A stretch of DNA of 64,000 bases from positions 248,001 to 312,000 of the forward strand of contig NZ_BMVM01000008.1 in NCBI RefSeq assembly GCF_014650715.1. The letters run 5' to 3'. The translations under genes were made by a program, and so were the position numbers. This document shows, in pieces, positions 25,277 through 34,437 of the stretch (the stretch's first letter is position 1; each line of letters begins with the position of its first letter). Under the pieces are notes generated by a model that searched no databases, was not told the DNA's origin, and saw only the letters and a program-made list of their open reading frames with translations. Origin of the DNA: Streptomyces bluensis (lineage in GTDB: Bacteria; Actinomycetota; Actinomycetes; Streptomycetales; Streptomycetaceae).

Positions 25277-26632
25277 ATGCCTCGATTAGCTCTTCGCGTG
25301 TTGGCGGCGGTAGTGGGCACGCTGACACTTGTGACCGGCTGCAGCGGCGGTGACGACGGCGGCGACGACAGCGGATCGGGCAAGGGCCGGCGTCCGGCCG
25401 GTGAGCAGGTGACGATCCGCGTGCCCGGCGATGCTCCGACGATCTCGGCAGCGGTGTCGCTCGCTCGGCCCGGTGACCTGGTGCTGGTCGCTCCGGGCGT
25501 GTACCGCGAGTCGGTGAAGGTCTCCACGCCTCGTGTCACTGTTCGTGGTGAGTCCCGGGACAAGGTCGTCATCGACGGGCGGTTGCAGCAGCCGAACGGC
25601 ATCCTCGTCACCGCGCCCGGGGTGGCCGTGCAGAACCTGACCGTGCGGAACAACACACAGAACGGGGTCCTGGTCACCGGTTCGGCGAAAGCGGCCGCCG
25701 GGCTGCCGGGGCAGTCCGGGGGCTACGACACCGGCGACGAGCCCGTCACCTTCCTGAAGTCGTTCCTGGTCTCCCACGTGACCGCGACCCGCAACGGTCT
25801 GTACGGCATCTACGCGTTCTCCGCGCAGAACGGTGTCATCGAGAACTCGTACGCGTCAGGCGGGGCCGACTCGGGGATCTACGTCGGACAGTGCAAGCCC
25901 TGTCGCATCGTGGTGCGGGACAACATCGCCGAACTCAACGCGGTCGGTTACGAAGGCACCAACGCCAGCGGAGACATGTACGTGGTCGGCAACCGACTGG
26001 TCGGCAACCGGGTCGGACTCACCACCAACTCCAACCACCAGGAGAAACTGCTCCCGCAGAAGGGCTCCGTCGTCGCGGGCAATCTGATCGCCGCCAACCA
26101 GCAGACGGCCACCCCGGAGCAGGCCGACGGCGGGTGGGGCATCGGCATCGGCATCGACGGCGGCAGCGACAACCAGGTGGTCCGCAACCGCATCGTCGGC
26201 AACAGCAACGCCGGGCTGGTGATCACCGCGACCGCCGACATACCTCCGGTCGGCAACCAGATCGTGGACAACACGTTCACCGGCAACGGCGTCGACGTCG
26301 GCTGGACGTTCCCCACCGCCACGCGGGGACGGGGCAACTGCCTGCGCGGCAACGAACTGCGCACCACGGTGCCCGCCCGGCTCGCGACGACCGCGTCCTG
26401 CCCGACGTCCGCCAAGTCGACCTCGCCGGCCGGCCAGTGGGCGACGCCGACGGCGCCCGGTGGCATCCCGTTCACCGATGTCGCGGCGCCTGCTCCACAG
26501 CCGCAGTTCCCCAACGCCCTCACTGCGGGCGCCACCGCCGTCCCGGCCGTTCCGGCCCTGCCGGACACGGCGGACATCCCGCTGCCGTCGGCGTCCCTGC
26601 TCGCCGCGGACGCGCGGGTGCGGACGTCGTGA
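25277..26632 (+). CDS. Lipoprotein with right-handed parallel beta-helix
   Basis: 451 residues. LAAVVGTLTLVTGCSGG is a lipoprotein signal with Cys22. After a Gly/Asp/Ser linker the fold is a beta-helix of repeated NG, GV and N-turn units: QVTIRVPGDAPTISAAVSLA, VQNLTVRNNTQNGVLVTG, VIENSYASGGADSGIYVG and VVGNRLVGNRVGLTTNSN. These PbH1-type coils occur in pectate-lyase-like and carbohydrate-binding proteins, and no catalytic lyase residues are certain. The C-terminal 90 residues are Pro/Ala-rich. The start at 25277 fits the lipoprotein signal. It is convergent with the anchored protein gene at 26684-27499, and short 9-base repeats of GAACCCGT(G) fill the junction at 26632-26665. Confidence 0.85.
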   Translation: MPRLALRVLAAVVGTLTLVTGCSGGDDGGDDSGSGKGRRPAGEQVTIRVPGDAPTISAAVSLARPGDLVLVAPGVYRESVKVSTPRVTVRGESRDKVVIDGRLQQPNGILVTAPGVAVQNLTVRNNTQNGVLVTGSAKAAAGLPGQSGGYDTGDEPVTFLKSFLVSHVTATRNGLYGIYAFSAQNGVIENSYASGGADSGIYVGQCKPCRIVVRDNIAELNAVGYEGTNASGDMYVVGNRLVGNRVGLTTNSNHQEKLLPQKGSVVAGNLIAANQQTATPEQADGGWGIGIGIDGGSDNQVVRNRIVGNSNAGLVITATADIPPVGNQIVDNTFTGNGVDVGWTFPTATRGRGNCLRGNELRTTVPARLATTASCPTSAKSTSPAGQWATPTAPGGIPFTDVAAPAPQPQFPNALTAGATAVPAVPALPDTADIPLPSASLLAADARVRTS

Positions 26633-26683
26633 ACCCCTGAACCCGTGAACCCGTGAACCCCTGAACAGCGGCTACCGCAGCGG

Positions 26684-27499
26684 CTACCGCGTCGGGGTGA
26701 CTCCGGGTACCGGCTTGACCGGAAGGTACTTCTGGGTGTCGAAATCGATGACCACCGGCTCCGGCTCGGAACTCACGCTGGCGCGGACCCGGTACATCGT
26801 GCCGTCCGAGCCGATCCAGTAGCGCACGTTGCCCGCCGTACCGGAGCGGCCTGGGGAGGAGGGCCCGGTCATGACGTCCACCCGATGCCCGTCCACCTGG
26901 TCTCGTCCCCACCAGGTGGCGCCGTTCTGCGGCAGCAGTTCGGCGTTGTCCGGCCGGTCGCTGCCGAGCTTGAGCGCGATAGCCAGCGACGTGTCCAGCG
27001 CGCTGCCGGACGACTGCAGCGGACGGCTGTACCAGCCCGAGCGGGGCGGCGACGCGGGTGCGTGCGCCGGGGCGTTCGCCATCGGGTGGACGAACACCGA
27101 GGTGGCCGTCCACTCGATCAGCCCGTCACTGGACGTGTCGCGCCCGGTGCCGTGCACCACGCCGTAACCGAGCTTGCTCCGGTAGTCGACGGAGCCGGTG
27201 ACGGTCAGCCCACCGGCGGTGCCCGGCACAGTGATCGTCACGGCGCGGCCGCGCGCCTCGTAGTTACGGAACCGAGTGATCGCCAGCCGGTTCGCCTCGT
27301 CCGACGTCAGTGCGCGCGGACCGCTGGGGTCGGAGCCGCCGCCGGTGAACAGGAACGCGGCCCCTGCGGCCACCGCTACGGCCGCTGTGCCGATGACGGC
27401 TGCGGCCCGGCGTGGCCGCAGCCATCGGCGCCGGTCAGCCGCACGGCCCGGTAGTGCTTGCTGGGTTCTCACGCTCCGCACGCGGCTCGACGCTGACAT
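26684..27499 (-). CDS. Membrane-anchored hypothetical protein
   Basis: 271 residues. A basic N-terminus (DRRRWLRPRR) precedes one membrane segment AAVIGTAAVAVAAGAAFLF at about 32-51, with the rest outside. The exterior part has alternating strands: VTITVPGTAGGLTVTGSVDY, WTATSVFVHPMANAP and VRYWIGSDGTMYRVRASVSS, the pattern of LppX/LprG-like lipid-binding or beta-cup domains. That similarity is an impression, not a match. It is transcribed in the same direction as the large SdrD-like gene, but starts about 120 bases before the terminator of that gene. I do not recognise a function. Confidence 0.7.
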   Translation of the reverse strand: MSASSRVRSVRTQQALPGRAADRRRWLRPRRAAAVIGTAAVAVAAGAAFLFTGGGSDPSGPRALTSDEANRLAITRFRNYEARGRAVTITVPGTAGGLTVTGSVDYRSKLGYGVVHGTGRDTSSDGLIEWTATSVFVHPMANAPAHAPASPPRSGWYSRPLQSSGSALDTSLAIALKLGSDRPDNAELLPQNGATWWGRDQVDGHRVDVMTGPSSPGRSGTAGNVRYWIGSDGTMYRVRASVSSEPEPVVIDFDTQKYLPVKPVPGVTPTR

Positions 27500-27613
27500 T
27501 CTTCCGATTCACCCTCTCGATCACCGCACTGCTCGGCCGCCGTACGGTCGCGGCGGCACTCGGCAGTCAGTGGCAGACGACGCCAAGGCCGGCCCTCATG
27601 GGCCGGCCGAGAC

Positions 27614-27659
27614 GTGATCTGCCCGTCCGCGCCGTGCAGATGACGGACGGGCAGATCAC
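27614..27659 (-). terminator. Terminator of the SdrD-like gene
   Basis: GTGATCTGCCCGTCCG (27614-27629) pairs perfectly with CGGACGGGCAGATCAC (27644-27659). It lies 16 bases beyond the stop codon at 27675. Confidence 0.85.
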
Positions 27660-27674
27660 CGTTGTGCGGTTGGT

Positions 27675-30191
27675 TCAGTGTTGCTGGGCGCGACGGTTCC
27701 GGGTCACGAACACGATGACCAGGCCCGCACCCACCAGCAGACCGACGATGCCGATCATCTCCACCAGCCCGGACGTACCGGTGTTCGCCATGGAACCCCC
27801 GCCTCCACCGGCCGGGGCCGGTTGGTTGGCAGGCGGCGCGGGCGACGGCGGCGTGGAGGCCGCGGGCGGCGTCGGTGTCGGTGTCGGTGTGGGAGTCGGC
27901 GTCGGCGTCGGCGTCGGGGCCGGTGTTTCCTTGGGGATGTACACCCCGGCGTCGATCGTGTGATCGACCCCGCCCGGCTTGTCCGGCGCTGTGACAGGCG
28001 CGTAGCCGTTGCACAACCGTCCGCTCGTCGGCGGTGTCACGTTGGAGTCGTGCGCACGGTTGGCACCGGCCCGCGGGAGCGTGAACCTCAACTCGCTCGC
28101 CGACGGCTGCTCGGGCACGTCGCTGGTGTCCGCGGTGCACACGTCGAACTGCACCGTGTACTTCGCGCCCGGCGTGAGCTCGTACGCGGCGCCGACACCG
28201 CCGAAGTAGTACTCGCCGGCGGCATTGGTCTTCGTCGTGGCGACCTGTTTGCCGTCCGCGTCCAGCAGGTTGATCGTCGCCCCCGGCAGCAGCACGTGCC
28301 CCGGGTCCTGGATCCCGTTGCGGTCGCCGTCGAACCACACGACGTTGCCGATCTGGATCGGCGCGTTCGCCGCCGCGTACGCGATGTCACCGAGCCCGCC
28401 GGCCTTGCCGAACCCGCCTTGTTGTGCGCTGACGAACTGGAACCCGTTTTCGGTCGGGTTGTTGCCCGGGCCCTCACCGGTGGCGATGTTGTGGTACCCG
28501 GTCCCTGAGGTCGCGACATTGACGACCGGGTCGAACTCCGTGCTGACGACCCACTCCTGCCGCGGGATATAGGCCACCGACCCCAGCGCGGTCTCCTGGT
28601 GCGCGCCGGCGAAGGAGTCGCCCGGGAAGTATTCGACGACACCGGGGGCCTGGCCGCCGCTGTTGGCGGGGGTGGCGTGGTTGGGGCAGCTCCCGGTGCC
28701 TTCCCACTGGTATTCACCGGTGGGAGTGGCGCAGACCATGGTGATGTCACCACCGGACATGCCGTTCTCCGGCGTGTCGTCCCCCGGGCGGGGGTCCAGC
28801 CCTCCCCAGCCGAGCACGTCCATGAACCGGTCGCGGAAACCCAGGATCATCGAGCCGTCGCGGCCGAAGGCGAGCGAGGACAGCTCCGGCTGCGGATCGA
28901 TGAAGACGTTGCCCGACTTCCGGTCGTCCCACGTGTCCAGGCTGGTGTTCCACGGGTTCCAGTGGGTGGCCTTGTCGCCGGTACCGAAGACGCTGCCGCG
29001 TTCGTACGTGAGCGACTGGCTCAGCACCGTGGTGAACCGGTTGCCGTCGTAGGTGGAGACGACGGCTTTCAGGTCCGCGCGCTGCTGCGTGCTCTCCGCG
29101 CTGCACACGCCGCCGACGTACAGCTTGTTGTCGTGGGTCTGGAGACCGAACGGCCGCCAGTCGTCGGGGCTCGCGCACCCCGGGTCCGGGATCGGGACCG
29201 TCGACTTGGGCGCCGCGGCGGTGGCCCCTGTCGCGTCGAAGCTCACCAGGCTGCGGGTCCGCAGGTTCACCGCGTACAGCGTGGAGCCGTCTTCCGACAG
29301 GGCCAGGCCACCGATGCTCTCCTTGCCCGGCGCGTCGGTGAACCCGGCATCCTTGATCATGTTGGCGGTGTCGTGCGGCGTCACCGCGGCGTCCGGCACC
29401 CGCGCGAACAGCTTCGGCGCACCCGAGCCGTTGACCGGCACCGTGTAGATCGCGCCCCCGCCCTGCGGCCCGTACGGGGCGTACCTGCGGGCGAACGCGC
29501 TCTGGAACAGCCGGGTCCGGTCCTTGTCGTACGCCAACCCGAACGTCGTGCCCACCTGGTCCTGCGTGGCCAGCGTGGTCGGGCACGCCACATCGGTGGG
29601 ACACGTGCCCCGGTCCTTCGTCCCGAACGCCACCAACGCCCGGTTGTCGTTCCCGTTGGGGCCGTTGTGGATCGGCACGAAGTACCGCGAGTCCGGCAGC
29701 GTGTAGTCGGCCGGATTCCACACCCCCGTCACCACCGAGGCGTTCTTTCCGTCCGACACGTCCACGAAGGACGTGAAGCTGTCGAAGTGGTTCTCCGCCG
29801 TCGACGCGGGCGCCGCCCGCAGATAGTCGCTGTACGGTGCCGGGATCCTGACGTCGACGCGGTACTGGCCGCCGCTCAGCACGGTCGACCCCGAGACCAC
29901 GACCTTTCCGGTGGCATCCGTGACGCCGGTGACACGGTGCCCGGCGGGGTCGGAGATCTCCACCTTCATGCCCCGCTGGGGCACGTCCATCGTCGCGTTG
30001 ATCACGCCGGTGCCGAAGAAGTCGCGCAGCACCTGGACCGTCAGCGTGCCGTCATCGGCCGAAGCGGCGGCCGGTCCGGCTGTCGCTCCCACGGCGCCGC
30101 CGGCCAGCAGAAGAACAGATAAACCGATGCGCGCCAGCGGCCCCACAAGCCTTGGGGCCGACCGGCGCGAGTCTCTGCAGACTCGGTTCAT
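27675..30191 (-). CDS. Large secreted wall protein with SdrD B-like domain and sortase-like C-terminus
   Basis: 838 residues. Signal peptide core LARIGLSVLLLAGGAVGA ends at AAASA. The first 130 residues resemble SdrD B-like/Cna-B repeats (TVQVLRDFFGTGVINATMDV, GVTDATGKVVVSG). A long beta-propeller-like region follows (LFARVPDAAVTPHD, GLALSEDGSTLYAVNLRTRS, HDNKLYVGGVC). Near the end is a classical SdrD B domain, IGNVVWFDGDRNGIQDPG and ATTKTNAAGEYYFGG, followed by a Thr-Pro run, a wall spacer. The C-terminus has SMANTGTS, a membrane helix (MIGIVGLLVGAGLVIVFV) and RNRRAQQH, the layout of a sorting signal with MANTG instead of LAxTG. The ATG at 30189-30191 has GTGGAG upstream. The binding partner is unknown. 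Confidence 0.88.
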   Translation of the reverse strand: MNRVCRDSRRSAPRLVGPLARIGLSVLLLAGGAVGATAGPAAASADDGTLTVQVLRDFFGTGVINATMDVPQRGMKVEISDPAGHRVTGVTDATGKVVVSGSTVLSGGQYRVDVRIPAPYSDYLRAAPASTAENHFDSFTSFVDVSDGKNASVVTGVWNPADYTLPDSRYFVPIHNGPNGNDNRALVAFGTKDRGTCPTDVACPTTLATQDQVGTTFGLAYDKDRTRLFQSAFARRYAPYGPQGGGAIYTVPVNGSGAPKLFARVPDAAVTPHDTANMIKDAGFTDAPGKESIGGLALSEDGSTLYAVNLRTRSLVSFDATGATAAAPKSTVPIPDPGCASPDDWRPFGLQTHDNKLYVGGVCSAESTQQRADLKAVVSTYDGNRFTTVLSQSLTYERGSVFGTGDKATHWNPWNTSLDTWDDRKSGNVFIDPQPELSSLAFGRDGSMILGFRDRFMDVLGWGGLDPRPGDDTPENGMSGGDITMVCATPTGEYQWEGTGSCPNHATPANSGGQAPGVVEYFPGDSFAGAHQETALGSVAYIPRQEWVVSTEFDPVVNVATSGTGYHNIATGEGPGNNPTENGFQFVSAQQGGFGKAGGLGDIAYAAANAPIQIGNVVWFDGDRNGIQDPGHVLLPGATINLLDADGKQVATTKTNAAGEYYFGGVGAAYELTPGAKYTVQFDVCTADTSDVPEQPSASELRFTLPRAGANRAHDSNVTPPTSGRLCNGYAPVTAPDKPGGVDHTIDAGVYIPKETPAPTPTPTPTPTPTPTPTPPAASTPPSPAPPANQPAPAGGGGGSMANTGTSGLVEMIGIVGLLVGAGLVIVFVTRNRRAQQH

Positions 30192-30771
30192 GGCATCACA
30201 CTCCACGCTTCTCTTGTCTTGAAGCTTGTCTTGAATCTTGTCTTGAAAACGCAGCGGTGTTTCTCGCTGCACGTCCACTTCGTGACCCCAGGCGCGGAAG
30301 CCTGTCGCGAACGCCATGCAAAAGAAAAAGGGCCCACCGTCGCGCGGACCACTTTGTGATGATCTTTTGACGGCGTTGTGGACGAGTCGTAAACGTCGCA
30401 GGCCAGGAAAAGCGCACACGCGTTCAGAGCCTCGTGCGGCACCGCCCTGCAGGGTGTGTTTTTGCAGCTCAATCACGGCGCCTCGCCCCCCCACCGCCAA
30501 CCTCACCGACCGCCATCGCGAGCAGCGCGCGATATCCTATCCGCTGGATCTCGCCGCCACAGCAAAACCTGGGCATCCAACGGGATCCGTTAATAATCCC
30601 CGAACGCCCAGAGAATGGCGGCCGAAAGAACATACGACAGCTACGTGATGGCTGAATCCGGTCTTGTTGAGTGCGTTTACGCCCGGACAGGCCCCCCGGG
30701 CCGTGGTGGCGTACGCCCGCGTCGCGTTCACCACGGCGGATCGACGTCACGCCCCACGTAGCCTCTTTCCC
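30192..30771. other. Gap with upstream repeats of the SdrD-like gene; no gene seen
   Basis: TTGTCTTGAA recurs three times at about 12-base spacing (30213-30248), just upstream of the SdrD-like start. The remainder to the GlxA-type gene has no coding signal I trust. GTTTACGCC and TTCACC near 30670-30735 could belong to the promoter of the GlxA-type gene. Confidence 0.45.
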
Positions 30772-31728
30772 ATGTCAGCCTCCCGCCTGCATCGCGTCGC
30801 CGTCCTGGTGCTTGAGGGTGCGAAGCCGCTCGATGTCGGAATTCCCGCGCAGGTCTTCACCACCCGCGCGAGCATGCCGTACGAGGTGCGGGTGTGCGGG
30901 GCGACACCCGGTCTTGTGACCGGCGGCGACGGCCTGTCGTACTACGTCGCCCACGGCCTCGACGCGCTGGCGTGGGCCGACATCGTCTTCGTGCCCGGTT
31001 ACCGGTTCCCGGACCGCGACGACCCGCCGCAGGCCGTCGTCGACGCACTGATCACCGCCCACGCTCGGGGCGCGCGGCTCGCCGCCATCTCGACGGGCGC
31101 CTTCGCGCTCGCCGCCACGGGCCTGCTCGACGGCAGGCGCGCCACGACGCACTGGCACTACACGCGTGCACTCGCGGCGAAGCATCCGCTCGTCCAGGTC
31201 GACGAGAACGTGCTGTTCGTCGACGAGGGCAGCGTGCTCACCTCGGCCGGCGCCGCCTCCGGCATCGACCTGTGCCTGCACATCCTGCGCGGCGACCTCG
31301 GAGTGGCCGCGTCCAACCACGCGGCCCGCCGCCTGGTCGCGGCCCCCTACCGCAGCGGCGGCCAGGCCCAGTACGTGCCGCGCAGCGTCCCCGAGCCGCT
31401 CGGCGAGCGCTTCGGCACCACCCGAGAGTGGGCGCTGCACCGGCTCGGCGAGCCCCTCACCCTCGACATACTGGCGCGGCAGGCCGGGGTCTCGCCGCGC
31501 ACGTTCTCCCGGCGCTTCGTCGAGGAGACCGGCTACACGCCGATGCAGTGGGTGATGCGCGCCCGCATCGACCTGGCCCGCGAACTGCTCGAACAGTCGG
31601 AGCGCAGCGTCGAACAGATCGCCGCCGACGTCGGCCTCGGCACCGGCGCGAACCTGCGCCTGCACTTCCAGCGCATCCTCGGCACCACCCCGAGCGAGTA
31701 CCGGCGCACCTTCACCCGGGGTGAATAG
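30772..31728 (+). CDS. GlxA-type AraC-family transcriptional regulator with DJ-1/PfpI domain
   Basis: 318 residues. The N-terminal half is a DJ-1/PfpI (class I amidotransferase-like) sensor: VAVLVLEGAKPLDVGIPAQV, WADIVFVPGYRFPDRDD, then GARLAAISTGAFALAATGLL with Ser/Thr in place of the catalytic Cys, so it is probably a ligand-binding rather than enzymatic domain. The C-terminal AraC HTH pair reads LTLDILARQAGVSPRTFSRR and SVEQIAADVGLGTGANLRLH. The ATG at 30772 matches the usual N-terminus. A GAPDH gene follows 120 bases downstream on the same strand and may be its target, as inference. GlxA-type proteins act on many different operons. Confidence 0.9.
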   Translation: MSASRLHRVAVLVLEGAKPLDVGIPAQVFTTRASMPYEVRVCGATPGLVTGGDGLSYYVAHGLDALAWADIVFVPGYRFPDRDDPPQAVVDALITAHARGARLAAISTGAFALAATGLLDGRRATTHWHYTRALAAKHPLVQVDENVLFVDEGSVLTSAGAASGIDLCLHILRGDLGVAASNHAARRLVAAPYRSGGQAQYVPRSVPEPLGERFGTTREWALHRLGEPLTLDILARQAGVSPRTFSRRFVEETGYTPMQWVMRARIDLARELLEQSERSVEQIAADVGLGTGANLRLHFQRILGTTPSEYRRTFTRGE

Positions 31729-31848
31729 CACGGGTGAAGGGCAGCGTGGCGACAGTCATGGCGAGATCCTTTTGAACCATGGCGATCCCGCCGCTGTCAG
31801 TTGCACGAGCCGCGGGCGAGCCTGGTGGCGAAGGAAGGGACCTCACTC

Positions 31849-32847
31849 ATGACTCGCATCGCCATCAACGGATTCGGCCGCATCGGACGCAATGTGCTGC
31901 GCGCACTGCTCGAACGCGACAGCGCCCTCGACATCGTCGCCGTCAACGACCTGACGGAGCCCGCCACGCTCGCCCGGCTGCTCGCCTACGACAGCACGGC
32001 CGGCCGGCTCGGGCGTCCGGTGACCGTCGACGGGGACGCCCTCGTCGTCGACGGCCGTCGGATCACGGTGCTGGCCGAGCGGGAACCGGCGCAGCTGCCG
32101 TGGGCCGACCTCGGCGTCGACATCGTCCTGGAAGCCACCGGCCGCTTCACCTCGGCCAAGGCTGCCCGCGCCCACCTCGACGCGGGCGCGAAGAAGGTGC
32201 TCGTCAGTGCGCCGTCGGACGGCGCCGACGTCACGCTGGCGTTCGGGGTCAACACCGATACCTACGACCCGGAGCTGCACACGATCGTCTCGAACGCCTC
32301 CTGCACCACCAACGCGCTCGCCCCGCTGGCCGCGGTGCTCGACGACCTCGCCGGCATCGAGCACGGGTTCATGACGACGGTGCACGCCTACACGCAGGAG
32401 CAGAACCTGCAGGACGGTCCGCACCGCGACGCCCGTCGTGCCCGCGCCGCCGGCGTCAATATCGTGCCGACCACGACCGGCGCCGCCAAGGCGATCGGGC
32501 TGGTGCTGCCGAACCTCGACGGCAAGCTGTCGGGCGACTCGATCCGCGTACCGGTGCCGGTGGGCTCGATCGTCGAACTCAACACGACCGTCGCCCGCGA
32601 CGTCACGCGCGACGACGTGCTGGCGGCGTACCGCGCCGCAGCGGAGGGGCCGCTCGCCGGCGTCCTTGAGTACTCCGACGACCCGCTCGTGTCGTCCGAC
32701 ATCACGGGCAATCCCGCCTCGTCGATCTTTGACTCGGCCCTCACCCGCGTCGACGGCCGCCACGTCAAGGTGGTCGCCTGGTACGACAACGAGTGGGGCT
32801 TCTCGAACCGCGTGATCGACACCCTCGAACTCCTCGCCGCCCGCTGA
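31849..32847 (+). CDS. gap: Type I glyceraldehyde-3-phosphate dehydrogenase
   Basis: 332 residues. It oxidises and phosphorylates glyceraldehyde 3-phosphate with NAD(P)+ in glycolysis. The NAD fold starts with IAINGFGRIGRN; the catalytic Cys152 is in SNASCTTN; the catalytic His is in MTTVHAYTQ; IRVPVPVGSIVELN and WYDNEWGFSNR close the family pattern. The ATG at 31849 has AAGGAAGGG upstream, preferred over an in-frame start 16 codons earlier. The usual streptomycete gap lies with pgk and tpi; this copy stands alone after a GlxA regulator, so it is likely a second, conditional enzyme. A terminator follows at 32854-32887. Confidence 0.95.
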   Translation: MTRIAINGFGRIGRNVLRALLERDSALDIVAVNDLTEPATLARLLAYDSTAGRLGRPVTVDGDALVVDGRRITVLAEREPAQLPWADLGVDIVLEATGRFTSAKAARAHLDAGAKKVLVSAPSDGADVTLAFGVNTDTYDPELHTIVSNASCTTNALAPLAAVLDDLAGIEHGFMTTVHAYTQEQNLQDGPHRDARRARAAGVNIVPTTTGAAKAIGLVLPNLDGKLSGDSIRVPVPVGSIVELNTTVARDVTRDDVLAAYRAAAEGPLAGVLEYSDDPLVSSDITGNPASSIFDSALTRVDGRHVKVVAWYDNEWGFSNRVIDTLELLAAR

Positions 32848-32853
32848 CACTTC

Positions 32854-32887
32854 CCTTGAGCGCTCTGGCCGGCCGGAGCGCTCAGGG
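32854..32887 (+). terminator. Terminator after the GAPDH gene
   Basis: CCTTGAGCGCTCTGGCC and GGCCGGAGCGCTCAGGG pair over 17 bases with a single interruption, directly after the stop codon. Confidence 0.7.
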
Positions 32888-33022
32888 CACAGGATCGGAG
32901 CCGCCCGGCCCTGGCGCTCATCGGCCTCGGCCTGTGCGGGGTGGGCCGGCGACAGGGCCGCAGCACCATGCCGTCCACGCTCGCCCGGGTCGGATGCGCG
33001 GCGGATCGTGCACATTGGAGAC

Positions 33023-34222
33023 ATGCACGTTGGGCAGCGTCTCGCCCGGGTACGGCAGCTGTGGCGTTCGCGCCATGCGCTGGTGGCGATTCCCCTTGCG
33101 CTGATCCTGGCCATCACGTTGATTGACGTGCACACCCCGGGATCTGTCATCCTCGCCCCGCTGCTGGTCGTAGCCCCTGCCCTCACCACCGCGTTCGCCG
33201 GCCCCTGGCTGACGGGATGCATCGGGGCACTGGCACTGGGAGCCCAGACCTACCTGGCCTCACGTACCGGGCTGGTCACCACGAACCACGTCGCCCAGCT
33301 CATCGGGCTGGCGGTCCTGTCGATCTTCGCCGTGCTCGTGTGCCTCCTGCGTGACCGGCATCAGGCGGAGCTGGCCCAGGTGCGGTCGGTGGCCGAGGCC
33401 GCGCAACTGGCTCTGCTGCGCCCGCTGCCCGACCGCCTGGGCCCTTTGCACCTCGCGTCCTCGTACCTGGCCGCGGAGAAAGAGGCCTGTGTCGGCGGTG
33501 ACCTGTACGCGGTGGCGCGCACCGGCAGCCGCACCCGGGTGATCATCGGTGATGTCAGAGGGAAAGGGCTGGCCGCGATCGGTGAGGCGGCCACACTGAT
33601 GGGCGCGTTCCAGGAGGCCGCCCACCAACACGCCACGTTGCCCGATCTCGCCGGGGCCCTGGACCGCAGCGTCTGCCGCTACCTATCCGAGTTCCCGGAA
33701 TCGGACGAGGAGGCCCAGGAACACTTCATCACCGCATTGCTGTTGGAGATCCCTGACCACAGCCCTGTCGCACGGGTGACGGTGTGCGGGCACCCGCCGC
33801 CCCTGCTGATCAGACGTGGCCGCGTCATGACCGTCGCGGGTCCGCACACCGCGCCGCCGTTGGGCATGTGGGAGCTGGAACCGGATGCTGATTCCCTGCA
33901 CGCGTTCTCGTTCCTGACCGGTGACACCCTCATTCTCTACACCGACGGCGTTGTGGAGGCCCGGGACAGTAGCCGTGCTTTCTACCCGTTGCAGGAGCGG
34001 GTCGGTCTCTTCGCGAAGAGCCGTCCCAAAGCATTCGTCCAGCACGTCCAGCAGGATCTCCTCGCCCACGCCCGAGGGGCTCTCGGCGACGACGCGGCCA
34101 TCCTCGCCATCCAGCGCGCAGCCGCACCGCAGGCCGGACTTGGCATCAGCGATCTGGTACACAGCGATGAGGCCCACGCGGGGCCTGAGCAGGCCAATCT
34201 CCGGCCCACCTCTGACCAGTGA
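33023..34222 (+). CDS. Membrane-anchored PP2C/SpoIIE-type serine phosphatase
   Basis: About 399 residues. Four membrane segments occupy the N-terminal 100 (LVAIPLALILAITLI, SVILAPLLVVAPALTTAF, TGCIGALALGAQTYL, LIGLAVLSIFAVLVCLL), and a linker leads to a SpoIIE/PP2C domain. The metal-binding and structural motifs are ACVGGDLYAV, IGDVRGKGLAA, VCGHPPPLLIR, LYTDGVVEARD and DDAAILAIQ. Such proteins dephosphorylate anti-anti-sigma factors, so a sigma-factor cascade is a plausible context, but no partner switch gene is adjacent. The start is uncertain: a GTG lies five codons upstream at 33008, and the ATG at 33023 has GGAG only two bases before it. Confidence 0.85.
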   Translation: MHVGQRLARVRQLWRSRHALVAIPLALILAITLIDVHTPGSVILAPLLVVAPALTTAFAGPWLTGCIGALALGAQTYLASRTGLVTTNHVAQLIGLAVLSIFAVLVCLLRDRHQAELAQVRSVAEAAQLALLRPLPDRLGPLHLASSYLAAEKEACVGGDLYAVARTGSRTRVIIGDVRGKGLAAIGEAATLMGAFQEAAHQHATLPDLAGALDRSVCRYLSEFPESDEEAQEHFITALLLEIPDHSPVARVTVCGHPPPLLIRRGRVMTVAGPHTAPPLGMWELEPDADSLHAFSFLTGDTLILYTDGVVEARDSSRAFYPLQERVGLFAKSRPKAFVQHVQQDLLAHARGALGDDAAILAIQRAAAPQAGLGISDLVHSDEAHAGPEQANLRPTSDQ

Positions 34223-34300
34223 AATCACGGCACGGGAATTAAATGCTATGAACGCCTCAGGTAGTCAATCGCGATCAGCTCCACCTTTGACCCGTTCCGC

Positions 34301-34341
34301 ATTGACGTATTTCCGGCACTCATTGACGTACTTCCGGCACT
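34301..34341. promoter_or_regulatory. Direct repeat of a 20-base TTGACG-containing box
   Basis: ATTGACGTATTTCCGGCACT (34301) recurs at 34322-34341 with one change, the copies being 21 bases apart, and ATTGAAC follows at 34342. It lies about 100 bases upstream of the secreted-protein gene at 34438. Two turns of the helix apart, the copies could bind a dimeric regulator or be a duplicated -35. Confidence 0.55.
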
Positions 34342-34437
34342 ATTGAACATCGGGTTTCTTTCAGTTATCTGCGCGGTATCCCTGTACCAGTTCCTGCCAG
34401 TCGGCTGGAAATTTACCTGCAGCACAGGAGCCGCATC

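Noticed and set aside
12640..30000. A second copy of the tRNA-Arg 3' end as attR of the integrated element
   Set aside because: Scanning for TTCGAATCCTGCC found only the tRNA itself, so the other end is outside the window or lost.
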